Below, one piece after another: positions 17,877-26,087 of a stretch of DNA of 64,000 nt. The first letter of the stretch is position 1. Every line of letters starts with the position of its first letter. The translations under genes and the position numbers were made by a program. Source of the DNA: Proteobacteria bacterium UBA7415 (GTDB taxonomy: Bacteria > Pseudomonadota > Gammaproteobacteria > Arenicellales > Arenicellaceae); the NCBI GenBank assembly GCA_002470515.1, contig DKML01000010.1:62001-126000 (forward strand), in the 5' to 3' direction. The notes beneath the pieces were generated by a model. That model worked only from the letters and a program-made list of their open reading frames with translations. It searched no databases and was not told where the DNA came from.

Positions 17877-18439
17877 TGAGTGTTACTAATCTTAAGGCGC
17901 GTCCAAAAGCCGCTGCCGATCGTATAAGCGAAGATATTTACCGAGCCATCATTATTAGAGGCAAGGCGATTGCCAGCAATCAACTGCGTCACTGTGCTGC
18001 GCCTGAAACTGTTGCCGAAACTCTAGGCGCTAGTGTACCGCTTGAATTTTGGTTGGCTAACAAAGATGAGTTACTCGCTCGCGGTGGTACAACAGCCGTT
18101 CAAATTGCTGCCGATCAAAGCCCGGTAGATTTGGCCGACGATTTAGACAAAATTGATTGCATCGTTCTTCCTTTGGTTGCTGGAGTAGATGGCAGGCCTT
18201 ATTCTCACGCTTATCGCCTACGTACTCAGCTAAAATATACTGGAGAGATACGGGCAACAGGCGACATCAAACATGACACTCTTGGCTTTTTACAACGTGT
18301 TGGTGTGAGCGCTTTTGAACTTTCGGAAGGGCAAGACCTTGAAGCTGCCTTATACGCATTTTCTGACTTTAGTGATGTTTATCAACCTTCGGCTGACGAT
18401 GGTCAATTAATCTTTGCTCGACGTCGGATGTCTCACTAA
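17876..18439 (+). CDS. DUF934 family protein, sulfite-reduction accessory
   Basis: A 187-residue protein whose ATG overlaps the cysI stop, so the two are translationally coupled. It matches the DUF934 family, which almost always follows this type of sulfite reductase. The conserved segments are IDCIVLPLVAGVDGRPYSHAYRLRTQL near residue 95, GEIRATGDIKHDTLGFLQRVGVSAFEL near 122, and a final IFARRR. No signal peptide or membrane segment. Its biochemical role is not established; a folding or electron-transfer helper for CysI is an inference from the constant pairing. Confidence 0.9.
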   Translation: MSVTNLKARPKAAADRISEDIYRAIIIRGKAIASNQLRHCAAPETVAETLGASVPLEFWLANKDELLARGGTTAVQIAADQSPVDLADDLDKIDCIVLPLVAGVDGRPYSHAYRLRTQLKYTGEIRATGDIKHDTLGFLQRVGVSAFELSEGQDLEAALYAFSDFSDVYQPSADDGQLIFARRRMSH

Positions 18440-18446
18440 GCACTTT

Positions 18447-18752
18447 ATGACACACATTACTTACGTAAAAAAGATACTTGCTGATGGCTCGCCTTGTAAA
18501 AAATGCAGAGACGTTAGCGATCGATTAGAATTTGATGGGTTGCTTGGTCTGATTGATCAAATAGCAATTGCTGACGAGAGAGATGCTGATTCTCAAGGTA
18601 TGCTGTTAGCGCAGAAATATCAGGTAGCTCGGGCACCGTTTTTTTTAGTCGAGGACGACTCTGGAGCGGTGCGTATTTATGACGTGTACTTTAAGTTTAA
18701 AAAAGAAGTCGCAGACACGAAGTTTAAAAAAGAAATCATAGACTCGTTATAA
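18447..18752 (+). CDS. Thioredoxin-like protein with C-x-x-C motif
   Basis: A 101-residue protein starting MTHITYVKKIL at 18447, eight bases after the DUF934 stop; an upstream in-frame start at 18414 would overlap that gene and is less likely. It has a redox motif SPCKKC near residues 15-20, a predicted cis-Pro loop VARAPFFLVED near 62-72, and a Lys-rich tail, giving a thioredoxin/glutaredoxin-like fold. It could pass electrons or handle persulfide in the sulfite-reduction operon. The role is inferred from position only. Confidence 0.65.
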   Translation: MTHITYVKKILADGSPCKKCRDVSDRLEFDGLLGLIDQIAIADERDADSQGMLLAQKYQVARAPFFLVEDDSGAVRIYDVYFKFKKEVADTKFKKEIIDSL

Positions 18753-18785
18753 TTAACTTCCGTCGCGAACTAAAAGAAGTACACC

Positions 18786-18887
18786 ATGGAACCTCAAGAC
18801 CTATTAAGAATTGCAGTCTTCGTTTTTATTTTCGCCGTCCCGGCTTACATTATTTATTTGCTCATTAAGTCCAATAAAGACAACTAA
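18786..18887 (+). CDS. 33-residue single-pass membrane peptide
   Basis: A 34-codon frame: ATG at 18786 to TAA at 18887. The peptide begins MEPQDLLRIAVFVFIF, forms one transmembrane helix of about 20 residues, and ends KSNKDN, giving a cytosolic basic tail. It sits 33 bases after the thioredoxin-like gene and directly before a strong terminator, so it is probably the last gene of the sulfite-reductase operon. Small membrane peptides at operon ends are often missed in annotation. No family recognised. Confidence 0.55.
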   Translation: MEPQDLLRIAVFVFIFAVPAYIIYLLIKSNKDN

Positions 18888-18901
18888 CTCGTTTGGCCAA
18901 T

Positions 18902-18929
18902 AAAAAAGCAGCCAGTTGGCTGCTTTTTT
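18902..18929. terminator. Bidirectional intrinsic terminator
   Basis: AAAAAAGCAGCCA, a 2-base turn and its complement ending in TTTTTT form a 13-bp stem with A- and T-runs on the two sides. It closes the cysI operon and, on the other strand, the convergent gene at 18954-19400. Confidence 0.92.
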
Positions 18930-18953
18930 ATTGTCTAGCATTATTTAAAACAC

Positions 18954-19400
18954 TTATTTAATGGTAATTCTTCTCATTTGATAATCGCCAGTAATAACAC
19001 GTATGTCTGGGTATTGCGTTTTTGCATACTCATTGGTTTCATCTACTTGTTTCTGCGTGAACGCTTTCATGAACGCGTCGTATTTTTCCTTATTCGGCGC
19101 TAGATCAGCAGTATTAGCATACGTTACAGTCAGGATTAAATTAAAATCGCCGCTAGCAGGCATTTGACTTCGGTAGATTGCATAATCTTCGACCTGTCCC
19201 AGCTCCTTAGAAACTTCCATACTGGTAACCCAAGTCTTCGCTAGTCCTTCTAGATAAACATCACCCATATTGGACGCAACCTTAATGGTTGTTACTTGAT
19301 AAACTTCGTCACTCATTTCATAGTCTTTCCACGGCTCAAATTCAGCGTGGGCTAATGATGAAAACAACAGAACTAAAATCGATGAATAAATAATACGCAC
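18954..19400 (-). CDS. Secreted protein of unknown function (148 aa)
   Basis: A 148-residue protein with a signal peptide (MRIIYSSILVLLFSSLAHA, cleavage before EFEPWKDY). The mature part is about 129 residues with no cysteines, and alternates strands and helices: QVTTIKVASNMGDVYLEGL, then NLILTVTYANTADL and a helix with KYDAFMKAFTQKQ. It resembles small periplasmic proteins of marine gammaproteobacteria but I do not recognise a named family. Its start is firm because of the signal peptide. It is transcribed convergently to the cysI operon. Confidence 0.75.
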   Translation of the reverse strand: MRIIYSSILVLLFSSLAHAEFEPWKDYEMSDEVYQVTTIKVASNMGDVYLEGLAKTWVTSMEVSKELGQVEDYAIYRSQMPASGDFNLILTVTYANTADLAPNKEKYDAFMKAFTQKQVDETNEYAKTQYPDIRVITGDYQMRRITIK

Positions 19401-19604
19401 ACTAGTATCCTCTTAGGTAGTGAATTATGAACAAGAGTAATCGAACCAGAAAACCAATTAAGATATCGGTTAACTAAGTCAAGATCGTTTCCTTTCTCAT
19501 GTGTCTGAAGATCAGCTTTAGTGCTAATTTGAACAAACACTACGAATCAATATACACAAGAGTTATGCCTTTGGACAGAAGTTTTTCTATGAAGGAGTCT
19601 AAGG

Positions 19605-19763
19605 ATGTTCCTTCCTATTTACTTATTTTTCAGAACGTTTACTAAAACTAATAGTAAAAAATCACTCTTTTCTTCTGGCAAAAAACGTTCAGTAGATTCG
19701 GAGCCAGTAAGAATTATTGTTCCGCTTACAGTCACCAACAATTTCGTTTGGCTTTTCAATTGA
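19605..19763 (+). CDS. Possible small protein (52 aa), weak
   Basis: A 52-codon frame with ATG at 19605 and GGAG about seven bases upstream. It begins MFLPIYLFF, then becomes basic (FSSGKKRSVD), and ends NNFVWLFN. It lies in a roughly 750-base stretch (19401-20151) with no recognised gene. There is no family match I can offer, and random frames of this size are common, so this is listed only as a candidate. Confidence 0.2.
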   Translation: MFLPIYLFFRTFTKTNSKKSLFSSGKKRSVDSEPVRIIVPLTVTNNFVWLFN

Positions 19764-19822
19764 TAGCGAATGCTTTTAGGGAAATGGTGCGAAGGGTTAC
19801 TGAAGATTAGATCATCATCCAG

Positions 19823-20079
19823 TCAGCTAGTCAGTAAGAAGTGAGTAGCCTCTGATCTCTGTTGGGGAAGGGCGCTGTATACAATTCCTCTTTCTGACTT
19901 CACCAATACCAAAGACGCCGTAAATACTGTTTTCTGATCGGCAGAATCAGTTATAGCGCCAACAGCGTTCCATTGAGTAGCACTTGCCTTTGCCCATGTT
20001 TCGGTTGTTACACGCGCTCCCCCTATACGTTCCCATTAGCCAAGCGACCATTAAAAGTCATCCAAACTCTCACATGCGT
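19823..20079 (-). pseudogene. Decayed reading frame of unknown protein
   Basis: On the minus strand two adjoining frames look protein-like but are broken. One reads THVRVWMTFNGRLANGNV and stops; the second, starting near 20030, continues ERIGGARVTTETWAKASATQ and FTASLVLVKSERGIVYSALP before ending at 19823. Joining them needs one frame change near 20025. Neither has a start codon with a ribosome site. The composition is like that of a secreted or envelope protein. It is best read as a degraded gene fragment; no family recognised. Confidence 0.35.
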
Positions 20080-20151
20080 TTATACGAAAGGAAAAGAAGC
20101 AGAGGCAAATCAACACGAGCAAGATCGTTTTGTTTGACCTGTTACTTAACG

Positions 20152-20367
20152 CTACACCCATCCTTGACGCCAGAGTTTGCTATTTTTTAGATCGGTCCAT
20201 TCAATAGCTTTCTGTCGCTTTGAATAAACTGCTTCAATCACACAACTCATTACAGTTTGGTCTTCGTCAATCTCGACCTCAGCCACTATAAAGTGCTTTT
20301 CTTTGTTTTGTGGGTTCACCGCCGTCCACTTGCTGTGCAATAATTTTTTTGGGTTAATTGTATTCAT
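20152..20367 (-). CDS. TIGR02450 family Trp-rich small protein
   Basis: A 71-residue basic protein with evenly spaced tryptophans. The start INPKKLLHSKWTAVNPQNKEKHF, a central HFIVAEVEIDEDQTV, and the ending RQKAIEWTDLKNSKLWRQGW match the TIGR02450 family closely in length and Trp positions. Function of the family is unknown; it is common in marine gammaproteobacteria and cyanobacteria. It follows the SDR gene on the same strand with a 14-base gap, so it is probably in its transcript. Confidence 0.88.
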   Translation of the reverse strand: MNTINPKKLLHSKWTAVNPQNKEKHFIVAEVEIDEDQTVMSCVIEAVYSKRQKAIEWTDLKNSKLWRQGWV

Positions 20368-20381
20368 GCCAATAAGACTGC

Positions 20382-21161
20382 TTAGTCCTTAATTTGACTA
20401 AAGGCGAAACCACCAGCGCTTTGCGAAAGAGCCATTAGTTCTAGCCGATTAATATTAACGCGTTGCGGTAGGCTAATCACCCAGCGTACTGCCTCAGCAA
20501 CATCTTCGGGCTGCATTGCCTCTAAACCGTCATACACCTTGCCCGCCTTTTCTTCATCACCGTGCATGCGAACTATCGAGAATTCGGTTCCTTCTAACAA
20601 CCCTGGTATAAGGTTAGTAACGCGAATTCGCGTACCTAAAACATCCGTGCGCAAGTTTGCAGAAAACTGGTCCACAAAGGCCTTTGTTGCACCATAAACA
20701 TTTCCTCCGCGATACGGGTAATTGCCAGCAATTGAGCCAATGTTCACGACATGCCCTTTGTTTTGCTCCAACATATCCGGAATTAACACATGTGTAAGAT
20801 GAGCAAGCGCCATACAGTTGGTTTGAATCATTAGATACCAGTCCGACCACGATGCTGACTGAGCTGGTTCGGTTCCTAATGCTAAGCCGGCATTGTTGAC
20901 CAACACATCTATGTGGACAAATTCAGCGGGTCGAGCCGCTAACTCGGTAACGACTTTTTCATGTTCGTTAACGTCCACCGCAATAATATGACTCTGCGTA
21001 CTGTACTCATCTTTGAGTTGCGCGGCTAGCTCCGTTAACTTTGAAGCACGGCGTGCCATTAGAATCAGGTTGTATCCGTTTGCTGCCAGCTCAGTTGCTA
21101 CCGCTCGGCCAATACCTACTGACGCACCGGTAACGAGTGCTACTTTTTTCGAATTTGTCAT
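20382..21161 (-). CDS. SDR-family NADP-dependent oxidoreductase (YdfG-like)
   Basis: A 259-residue classical short-chain dehydrogenase. It has the cofactor motif TGASVGIGRAVA near residue 12, LMARRASKL with arginines pointing to NADP preference near 35, VNNAGLALG near 87, and the catalytic SIAGNYPYRGGNVYGATK with Ser, Tyr and Lys in place near 139-156. The ending fits E. coli YdfG, which oxidises L-allo-threonine, serine and 3-hydroxypropionate. That substrate is likely but not proven. Confidence 0.88.
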   Translation of the reverse strand: MTNSKKVALVTGASVGIGRAVATELAANGYNLILMARRASKLTELAAQLKDEYSTQSHIIAVDVNEHEKVVTELAARPAEFVHIDVLVNNAGLALGTEPAQSASWSDWYLMIQTNCMALAHLTHVLIPDMLEQNKGHVVNIGSIAGNYPYRGGNVYGATKAFVDQFSANLRTDVLGTRIRVTNLIPGLLEGTEFSIVRMHGDEEKAGKVYDGLEAMQPEDVAEAVRWVISLPQRVNINRLELMALSQSAGGFAFSQIKD

Positions 21162-21191
21162 TCTTATATCCTTACTATAAATGCATGTTGT

Positions 21192-23795
21192 TTATGTCAG
21201 CGCCTTACCCACTATTTCGCTGATGTCTTTACTTAAATTTGGTATCGCGTAAATTCGTTGAAGCTGTTCTCGCATTGATGTTTGAATTTCAAGCTTAAAC
21301 AAACGCCAAGTATTGAATGCGCTGACCAAACGAGCGGCTACCTGGGGGTTAATATCATTAAGTTCTATAATTTGAGATGCCAATAGTTCATGGCCGCCCT
21401 CGCTATGAAATCCGCTAAGGTTGGCTGCAAACGCGCCCAACAGTGAACGAACCTTGTTAGGGTTTCTAATTGAAAAAGCCGGATGCTCTAATAACGCCTT
21501 GACTCGCTCGACCGTCGCTTGTCCTGGAGACGAGGCTTGAATAGCAAACCACTTATCCAACACTAGCGGATCTTGTTGCCATTGCTGATAAAATTCATCC
21601 ACAGCCTGACTGGAATCTGGCCCGCCTCGCAAAACTAAAGATCCTAGTGCCGCTTGTTGCTCGGTCATCGTAGTGGCATCTGTAAATTGCGTAATACCCA
21701 ATTTTAAGGCCTCTTCAGTGCCCGTGTACATTAACCAGGCCAACGTTTTATTACGCAAAGCTCTACGTGCCATCGCCTTACTGTCTAAGCTAAACGCCTC
21801 AGCTGGCGCGCAGTTACGATAATGCGATAGCAAACTAGACTCTAAAGCTTGCGATAGCGTTTGCATTAAATGATTTCGCTGAACCGATACCTGTAATGGG
21901 TCTACATTGTTACCGATACTATCAACTAAGTATGACTCACTTGGTAGTGACAATAGCTCGGCTAGCATCGCTTGATCTTTGGGCGGATTTTCAAGTACGT
22001 ATCGTAGAGTATCCACAAGGACCCCTAAGCCGTCTTCATCAAGCTCGCCACCTTTAATGGCGGGTAGCAGAAGGTTAAGAACCATTCTTTGAATTGCTTC
22101 AAAGCGCACGAATCCATTATTATCATGCTTTACCAAATGCGCCAGTTCTTGTTCGGTTTGATCAAAGACCAGTTTAATAGGCGCTGAAAAATCACGAAGA
22201 AAAGACACCACAGGACGCTTATCTGCGTCGAACTCAAATGTCTGTTCGAGTTGATCAACCGTTAATGTTTGCTCATGGCTAATAGTTCCGTTTGGCGAAA
22301 TTAGAGCAAACGAAACTGGAATATGAAACGGCTGCTTCGTTTTTTGACCAGGAGTAGGTGGGCAGGCTTGGCTAATATGCAGCTGCAGCGTTTTTTTTCT
22401 CGCATCGTACTTTTGCGTAACCGTAACGACAGGCGTACCAGCTTGCGTGTACCAATTACGAAACAAGCTTAGGTCTATATCGTTAGCCAGCTCCATGCAC
22501 TGCACAAAATCTTCGGTAGTGACCGCACAACCATCGAATCTATCGAAATATAGATCTGTTGCTCTACGAAATCCTTGCTCCCCGACAAGGTGATGCATCA
22601 TACGAATTACTTCAGCACCTTTTTCATAGATCGTGACTGTATAGAAATTATTGATCTCTTGATATGAGTCAGGACGGACAGGGTGCGCCATTGGACCCGA
22701 ATCTTCTTTGAACTGATGAGTGCGTAATACCTGCACATCTCTAATCCGTTTTACCGCGCGCGATCCCATGTCGGCACTAAACTCTTGATCTCTAAATACG
22801 GTTAAACCTTCCTTAAGACTTAACTGAAACCAGTCTCGGCATGTCACGCGATTTCCTGACCAGTTATGAAAGTACTCGTGACCAATAACGCTCTCTATAC
22901 CTTCGTAATCAGCATCTGTTGCTGAGGCTTGATCGGCTAAAACATACTTTGAATTGAAAACGTTTAAGCCTTTGTTTTCCATTGCGCCCATATTAAAGTC
23001 ATCCACAGCAACGACGTTGTAGATGTCGAGGTCATACTCTCGACCATAAACTTTTTCGTCCCAGCGCATGGACTCGATTAGAGAGTCCATTGCATGCGCG
23101 CACTTATCAATATTATGTGCTTGCGTGTAGATATTAAGTTCAACAGGCGCTCCCGAGGCCGTTACAAAATGACCGTTGATATGCTCTAAATCACCGGCAA
23201 CCAAGGCGAACAGATAGCTGGGTTTTGGGTGTGGATCGTGCCATTTTGCCCAATGTCGTCCCTCGGTCGTTTCGCCACTAGAGTCAAGGTTGCCATTAGA
23301 CAACAATACAGGGCAATCTTTTGCGCTAGCCGTTAACGTAGCCGTATAAACGCTTAATACGTCTGGGCGGTCTGGGAAAAATGTAATCCGCCTAAACCCT
23401 TCAGCCTCGCACTGAGTGCAAAAATTACCGCTGGATTGATACAGACCAGATAATTCAGTGTTTAGGTGCGGCTGTAATTGAGTAACTATTTCCAGTTCAA
23501 ATGAATCAGGGACAGAGCCAATTGTTAAGCTTTCGTCAGCTACTTGGTACTCACTATCTTCTAATTTTTTGCCATCAATTTTTAGGCTGATAAGCTCCAT
23601 CTTCTCGCCATCCAATACTAAAGATCGTGTGTGCTTGCCATTACGATGTAACTGCAGGACTGCCGTTACACGAGTGTGTGTTTCACCCAGCTGAAAATCT
23701 AAATTAGTAATAGGTATAAGAAAATCTGGCTTCTGATAATCTTTAAGAAAAATAGTTGTGGGAGCCGTCGCTGGCTGTAGATCAGATTCGAGCAT
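21192..23795 (-). CDS. pepN: Aminopeptidase N (M1 family)
   Basis: An 867-residue zinc aminopeptidase. The GAMEN exopeptidase motif is in NMGAMENKGLNVFNSKYVL near residue 266, and the zinc site VIGHEYFHNW (HExxH) near 303, with the third ligand Glu in LKEGLTVFRDQEF near 328. The catalytic Tyr follows in NNFYTVTIYEKGAEVI near 390. Length and the DUF3458-type C-terminal domain match E. coli PepN (870). It removes N-terminal amino acids from peptides in the cytosol. Confidence 0.97.
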   Translation of the reverse strand: MLESDLQPATAPTTIFLKDYQKPDFLIPITNLDFQLGETHTRVTAVLQLHRNGKHTRSLVLDGEKMELISLKIDGKKLEDSEYQVADESLTIGSVPDSFELEIVTQLQPHLNTELSGLYQSSGNFCTQCEAEGFRRITFFPDRPDVLSVYTATLTASAKDCPVLLSNGNLDSSGETTEGRHWAKWHDPHPKPSYLFALVAGDLEHINGHFVTASGAPVELNIYTQAHNIDKCAHAMDSLIESMRWDEKVYGREYDLDIYNVVAVDDFNMGAMENKGLNVFNSKYVLADQASATDADYEGIESVIGHEYFHNWSGNRVTCRDWFQLSLKEGLTVFRDQEFSADMGSRAVKRIRDVQVLRTHQFKEDSGPMAHPVRPDSYQEINNFYTVTIYEKGAEVIRMMHHLVGEQGFRRATDLYFDRFDGCAVTTEDFVQCMELANDIDLSLFRNWYTQAGTPVVTVTQKYDARKKTLQLHISQACPPTPGQKTKQPFHIPVSFALISPNGTISHEQTLTVDQLEQTFEFDADKRPVVSFLRDFSAPIKLVFDQTEQELAHLVKHDNNGFVRFEAIQRMVLNLLLPAIKGGELDEDGLGVLVDTLRYVLENPPKDQAMLAELLSLPSESYLVDSIGNNVDPLQVSVQRNHLMQTLSQALESSLLSHYRNCAPAEAFSLDSKAMARRALRNKTLAWLMYTGTEEALKLGITQFTDATTMTEQQAALGSLVLRGGPDSSQAVDEFYQQWQQDPLVLDKWFAIQASSPGQATVERVKALLEHPAFSIRNPNKVRSLLGAFAANLSGFHSEGGHELLASQIIELNDINPQVAARLVSAFNTWRLFKLEIQTSMREQLQRIYAIPNLSKDISEIVGKALT

Positions 23796-23886
23796 AATAT
23801 GTGGATGGTTGGTTTTTTGGCCGTGGTAGAAGCCGATGATGAAAGGAAAGTTTTTGTGTTACTGAGTCTGTCATTAATATCGCAAT

Positions 23887-24717
23887 TTAGAAGTGCGTCC
23901 AAATAGGCGTAAGCCTCGGGTCCAATTCTTGTGCTCCACCTAAACGCGCCCATGGCTGCGTTGGCGAATGAAAATCAGACCCAAGCGATGCGGCTAGATC
24001 GTATTGCACACATAGGTCCGCCAGCATTTTGATTTGTTTAGCTTCTGTTATGGGAGTAGATACTTCTAGCGCGTTTACGCCATAGAGCTTCATCTCCTCA
24101 ATAAGCTTTACTAACTTCGTGCGCGAAAATTTGTAACGCGTGGGGTGTGCCAATACGGGGTGCCCGCCTGCGGCTTTTATCCAGCCGGCGACTCGCTTTA
24201 ACTCGGGCCACTGCATTGGTATAAAGCCGACTTTACCTTTAATTAAGTAGCGCTTAAACGCTTGGTTCTTATTCTTAACCAACCCTTTATCGATTAACGC
24301 TTGAGCAAAGTGTGGTCGGGTAGGGACTCCTCGCTCACCTACTAGTGTTTTCACGTCATCTCGCAAGTGAATGTCGTTTGCTTCGAAATCTAAATGCATA
24401 CGTTCAGCTCGTTTATGCCGAACCTGTTGGTTTTCTTCAATACCATCGAGCAACTCATCAGATAATGGATCGACGTTCAATCCCAACACGTGGAGTAATT
24501 GGCCATTCCATTCACATGAAAACTCGATACCAGGGATTAACTTTATATCTAGCGCATTAGCGCTCGCGTGCGCTTGCTCCAACCCAGCTACCGTATCGTG
24601 ATCGGTTAAGCTTAAATGTGTAATCTCTTTTTCTTTAGCCATCTGCAAAAGCTCTTCAGGGCTTAGGTCACCATCCGAATAATGGGTGTGGCAATGCAAG
24701 TCATATTTAGTTGTCAC
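23887..24717 (-). CDS. rnm: PHP-domain RNase AM / 3',5'-nucleoside bisphosphate phosphatase
   Basis: A 276-residue PHP-fold phosphoesterase. Metal ligands are visible in DLHCHTHYSDGDLSPEEL (residues 5-22), LSLTDHDT near 36, PGIEFSCEW near 62, HPVLAHPTRY near 191 and LGSDFHSP near 246. E. coli homologue YciV removes phosphate from 3',5'-pAp and acts as a 5'-3' exonuclease on short RNAs and 5S/23S rRNA ends. Length is close to YciV (293). It is 3 bases downstream of thpR on the same strand, so they are co-transcribed. Confidence 0.92.
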   Translation of the reverse strand: MTTKYDLHCHTHYSDGDLSPEELLQMAKEKEITHLSLTDHDTVAGLEQAHASANALDIKLIPGIEFSCEWNGQLLHVLGLNVDPLSDELLDGIEENQQVRHKRAERMHLDFEANDIHLRDDVKTLVGERGVPTRPHFAQALIDKGLVKNKNQAFKRYLIKGKVGFIPMQWPELKRVAGWIKAAGGHPVLAHPTRYKFSRTKLVKLIEEMKLYGVNALEVSTPITEAKQIKMLADLCVQYDLAASLGSDFHSPTQPWARLGGAQELDPRLTPIWTHF

Positions 24718-24720
24718 GCG

Positions 24721-25314
24721 CTATCCCTCAGAAGAATAATCTGGCTGGTCATACTCATCATTTTCGTAATCCATAAACTCTAAAGGGTATCTAAAAACGG
24801 GATCGTACTCTGCACCATTAGTTCCTAAGTGGCTTTCATATAAAACCACCTCATCGAACTCAATAGGTAGAGTAAAGGTTAGCGGAATACTGCCAGAATA
24901 CCGGTTCCGACTATGGCGTAACCGTCCTAACGTTACGTGCGGTAGAAAACGACGTTTGTCGTACGCCAATTGTGCGGTGTTGATTGCTGCCAAAGTCTGT
25001 TGATGAATATCGCTTAGACTATCCGATGGATTAAGCATGGCTGCAATAAGTTTGGGCTTCGTCTCAGGGAACGGGCTAATGCCAGAAACCACTGTTTCGG
25101 CACCGAAACTGCTAAGGCTTGTATCTAACTCATCGGCAAGCCTTTCGATCTCTTCTTCACCCAACTCTCCCAGAAAACCCAAAGTAACATGAAAATTTTC
25201 TTGATCTACCCATCGAACCGCATTGCTTTTATCTTGATAGGCCATTTTTGCTGCGACATCTCCAAGAGTGTCACGGGCATCTTCTGAAAGACTTAATGCA
25301 ATAAAACAACGCAT
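24721..25314 (-). CDS. thpR: RNA 2',3'-cyclic phosphodiesterase
   Basis: A 197-residue 2H phosphoesterase. The two HxTx motifs are HVTLGFLGEL near residue 44 and HVTLGRLRHS near 126. It starts MRCFIALSLSEDARD, as in the family. The enzyme opens 2',3'-cyclic phosphate ends in RNA and is related to the historical 2'-5' RNA ligase. The C-terminus has an extra acidic tail (about 20 residues, DYENDEYDQPDYSSEG) beyond the usual length. Confidence 0.92.
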   Translation of the reverse strand: MRCFIALSLSEDARDTLGDVAAKMAYQDKSNAVRWVDQENFHVTLGFLGELGEEEIERLADELDTSLSSFGAETVVSGISPFPETKPKLIAAMLNPSDSLSDIHQQTLAAINTAQLAYDKRRFLPHVTLGRLRHSRNRYSGSIPLTFTLPIEFDEVVLYESHLGTNGAEYDPVFRYPLEFMDYENDEYDQPDYSSEG

Positions 25315-25574
25315 AGTAGTAAATTGTAAATGGGTTAGAGTGTCAAATGCTGCGGATTTTGGATTGCCACGATCAAAAGTCCTAAAACCTTAAGGCTCCA
25401 AACTTCTTATAAACAACCGTAACATATGCGCGCTACTATAGTGTAAAGCATGGGAGTAGCGTGTCGATTAACAATCTAATATTTTTATAGATCTTTGGTG
25501 TTTAACAGGCAATTTAGAATTCCTTGAAGTACGTTGAAGATACTTTTAGGAAACGCTCTTAAGTAGTACTCTAT

Positions 25575-25641
25575 AGAGGTGTGTATGAGTCGTTTTTTTG
25601 GTAGAGCTTATGGCCTGATGTGGGTCCACCTCTTTTGATTT
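25575..25641 (+). other. Possible structured leader or small RNA before the DUF465 gene
   Basis: AGAGGTG at 25575-25581 is complementary to CACCTCT at 25627-25633, which is followed by TTTGATTTTTTA. The loop contains a 17-codon frame (ATG 25585) with AGAGG upstream. It could be a leader-peptide attenuator or a small RNA ending just before the 70-residue gene at 25661. The rest of the gap 25315-25574 shows nothing recognisable. Speculative. Confidence 0.25.
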
Positions 25642-25660
25642 TTTATAAAACTAGTTTCCT

Positions 25661-25873
25661 ATGAACTCTTCAGTAGATGACCAGCCAAGCGAACGGCAAC
25701 AATTAGCTATGTTGCGGCAAGATCACCGCGAGTTAGACTTGCGCATTGAAGAGCTTGCATCGAACCTTGAGATTAATCAGCTCGAAGTGTCTCGCCTTAA
25801 AAAACGTAAACTAAGGCTAAAAGACATAATCATTCGATTGGAAAGTAAACTAATACCTGATTTGCTCGCGTAG
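25661..25873 (+). CDS. DUF465/YdcH family protein
   Basis: A 70-residue helical protein. It has the family pattern: a first helix ERQQLAMLRQDHRELDLRIEEL, a turn, and a second helix EVSRLKKRKLRLKDIIIRLES that ends near the C-terminus, forming a helical hairpin. YdcH-like proteins are small, cytosolic and of unknown function. The gene is alone on this strand with at least 200 bases on each side. Confidence 0.82.
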   Translation: MNSSVDDQPSERQQLAMLRQDHRELDLRIEELASNLEINQLEVSRLKKRKLRLKDIIIRLESKLIPDLLA

Positions 25874-26087
25874 CTCTCAACGCTACTGATACTTTGCTGA
25901 TGCCCGAAATATTGGGTTACTTTGCGGACTCCGCCCTAATTTGTGAGTATTACGGCAATTCACAACAACTGTAAAACTTGCGTAAATCAGATTGCAAGTT
26001 TCCTGCTCATCCGTAAAGTGCTAGCAACTAAAGGCAGCCACGCTGCTAAAAACTTATTATTGTTTTGAATTTTATTTTGGTGATCGC

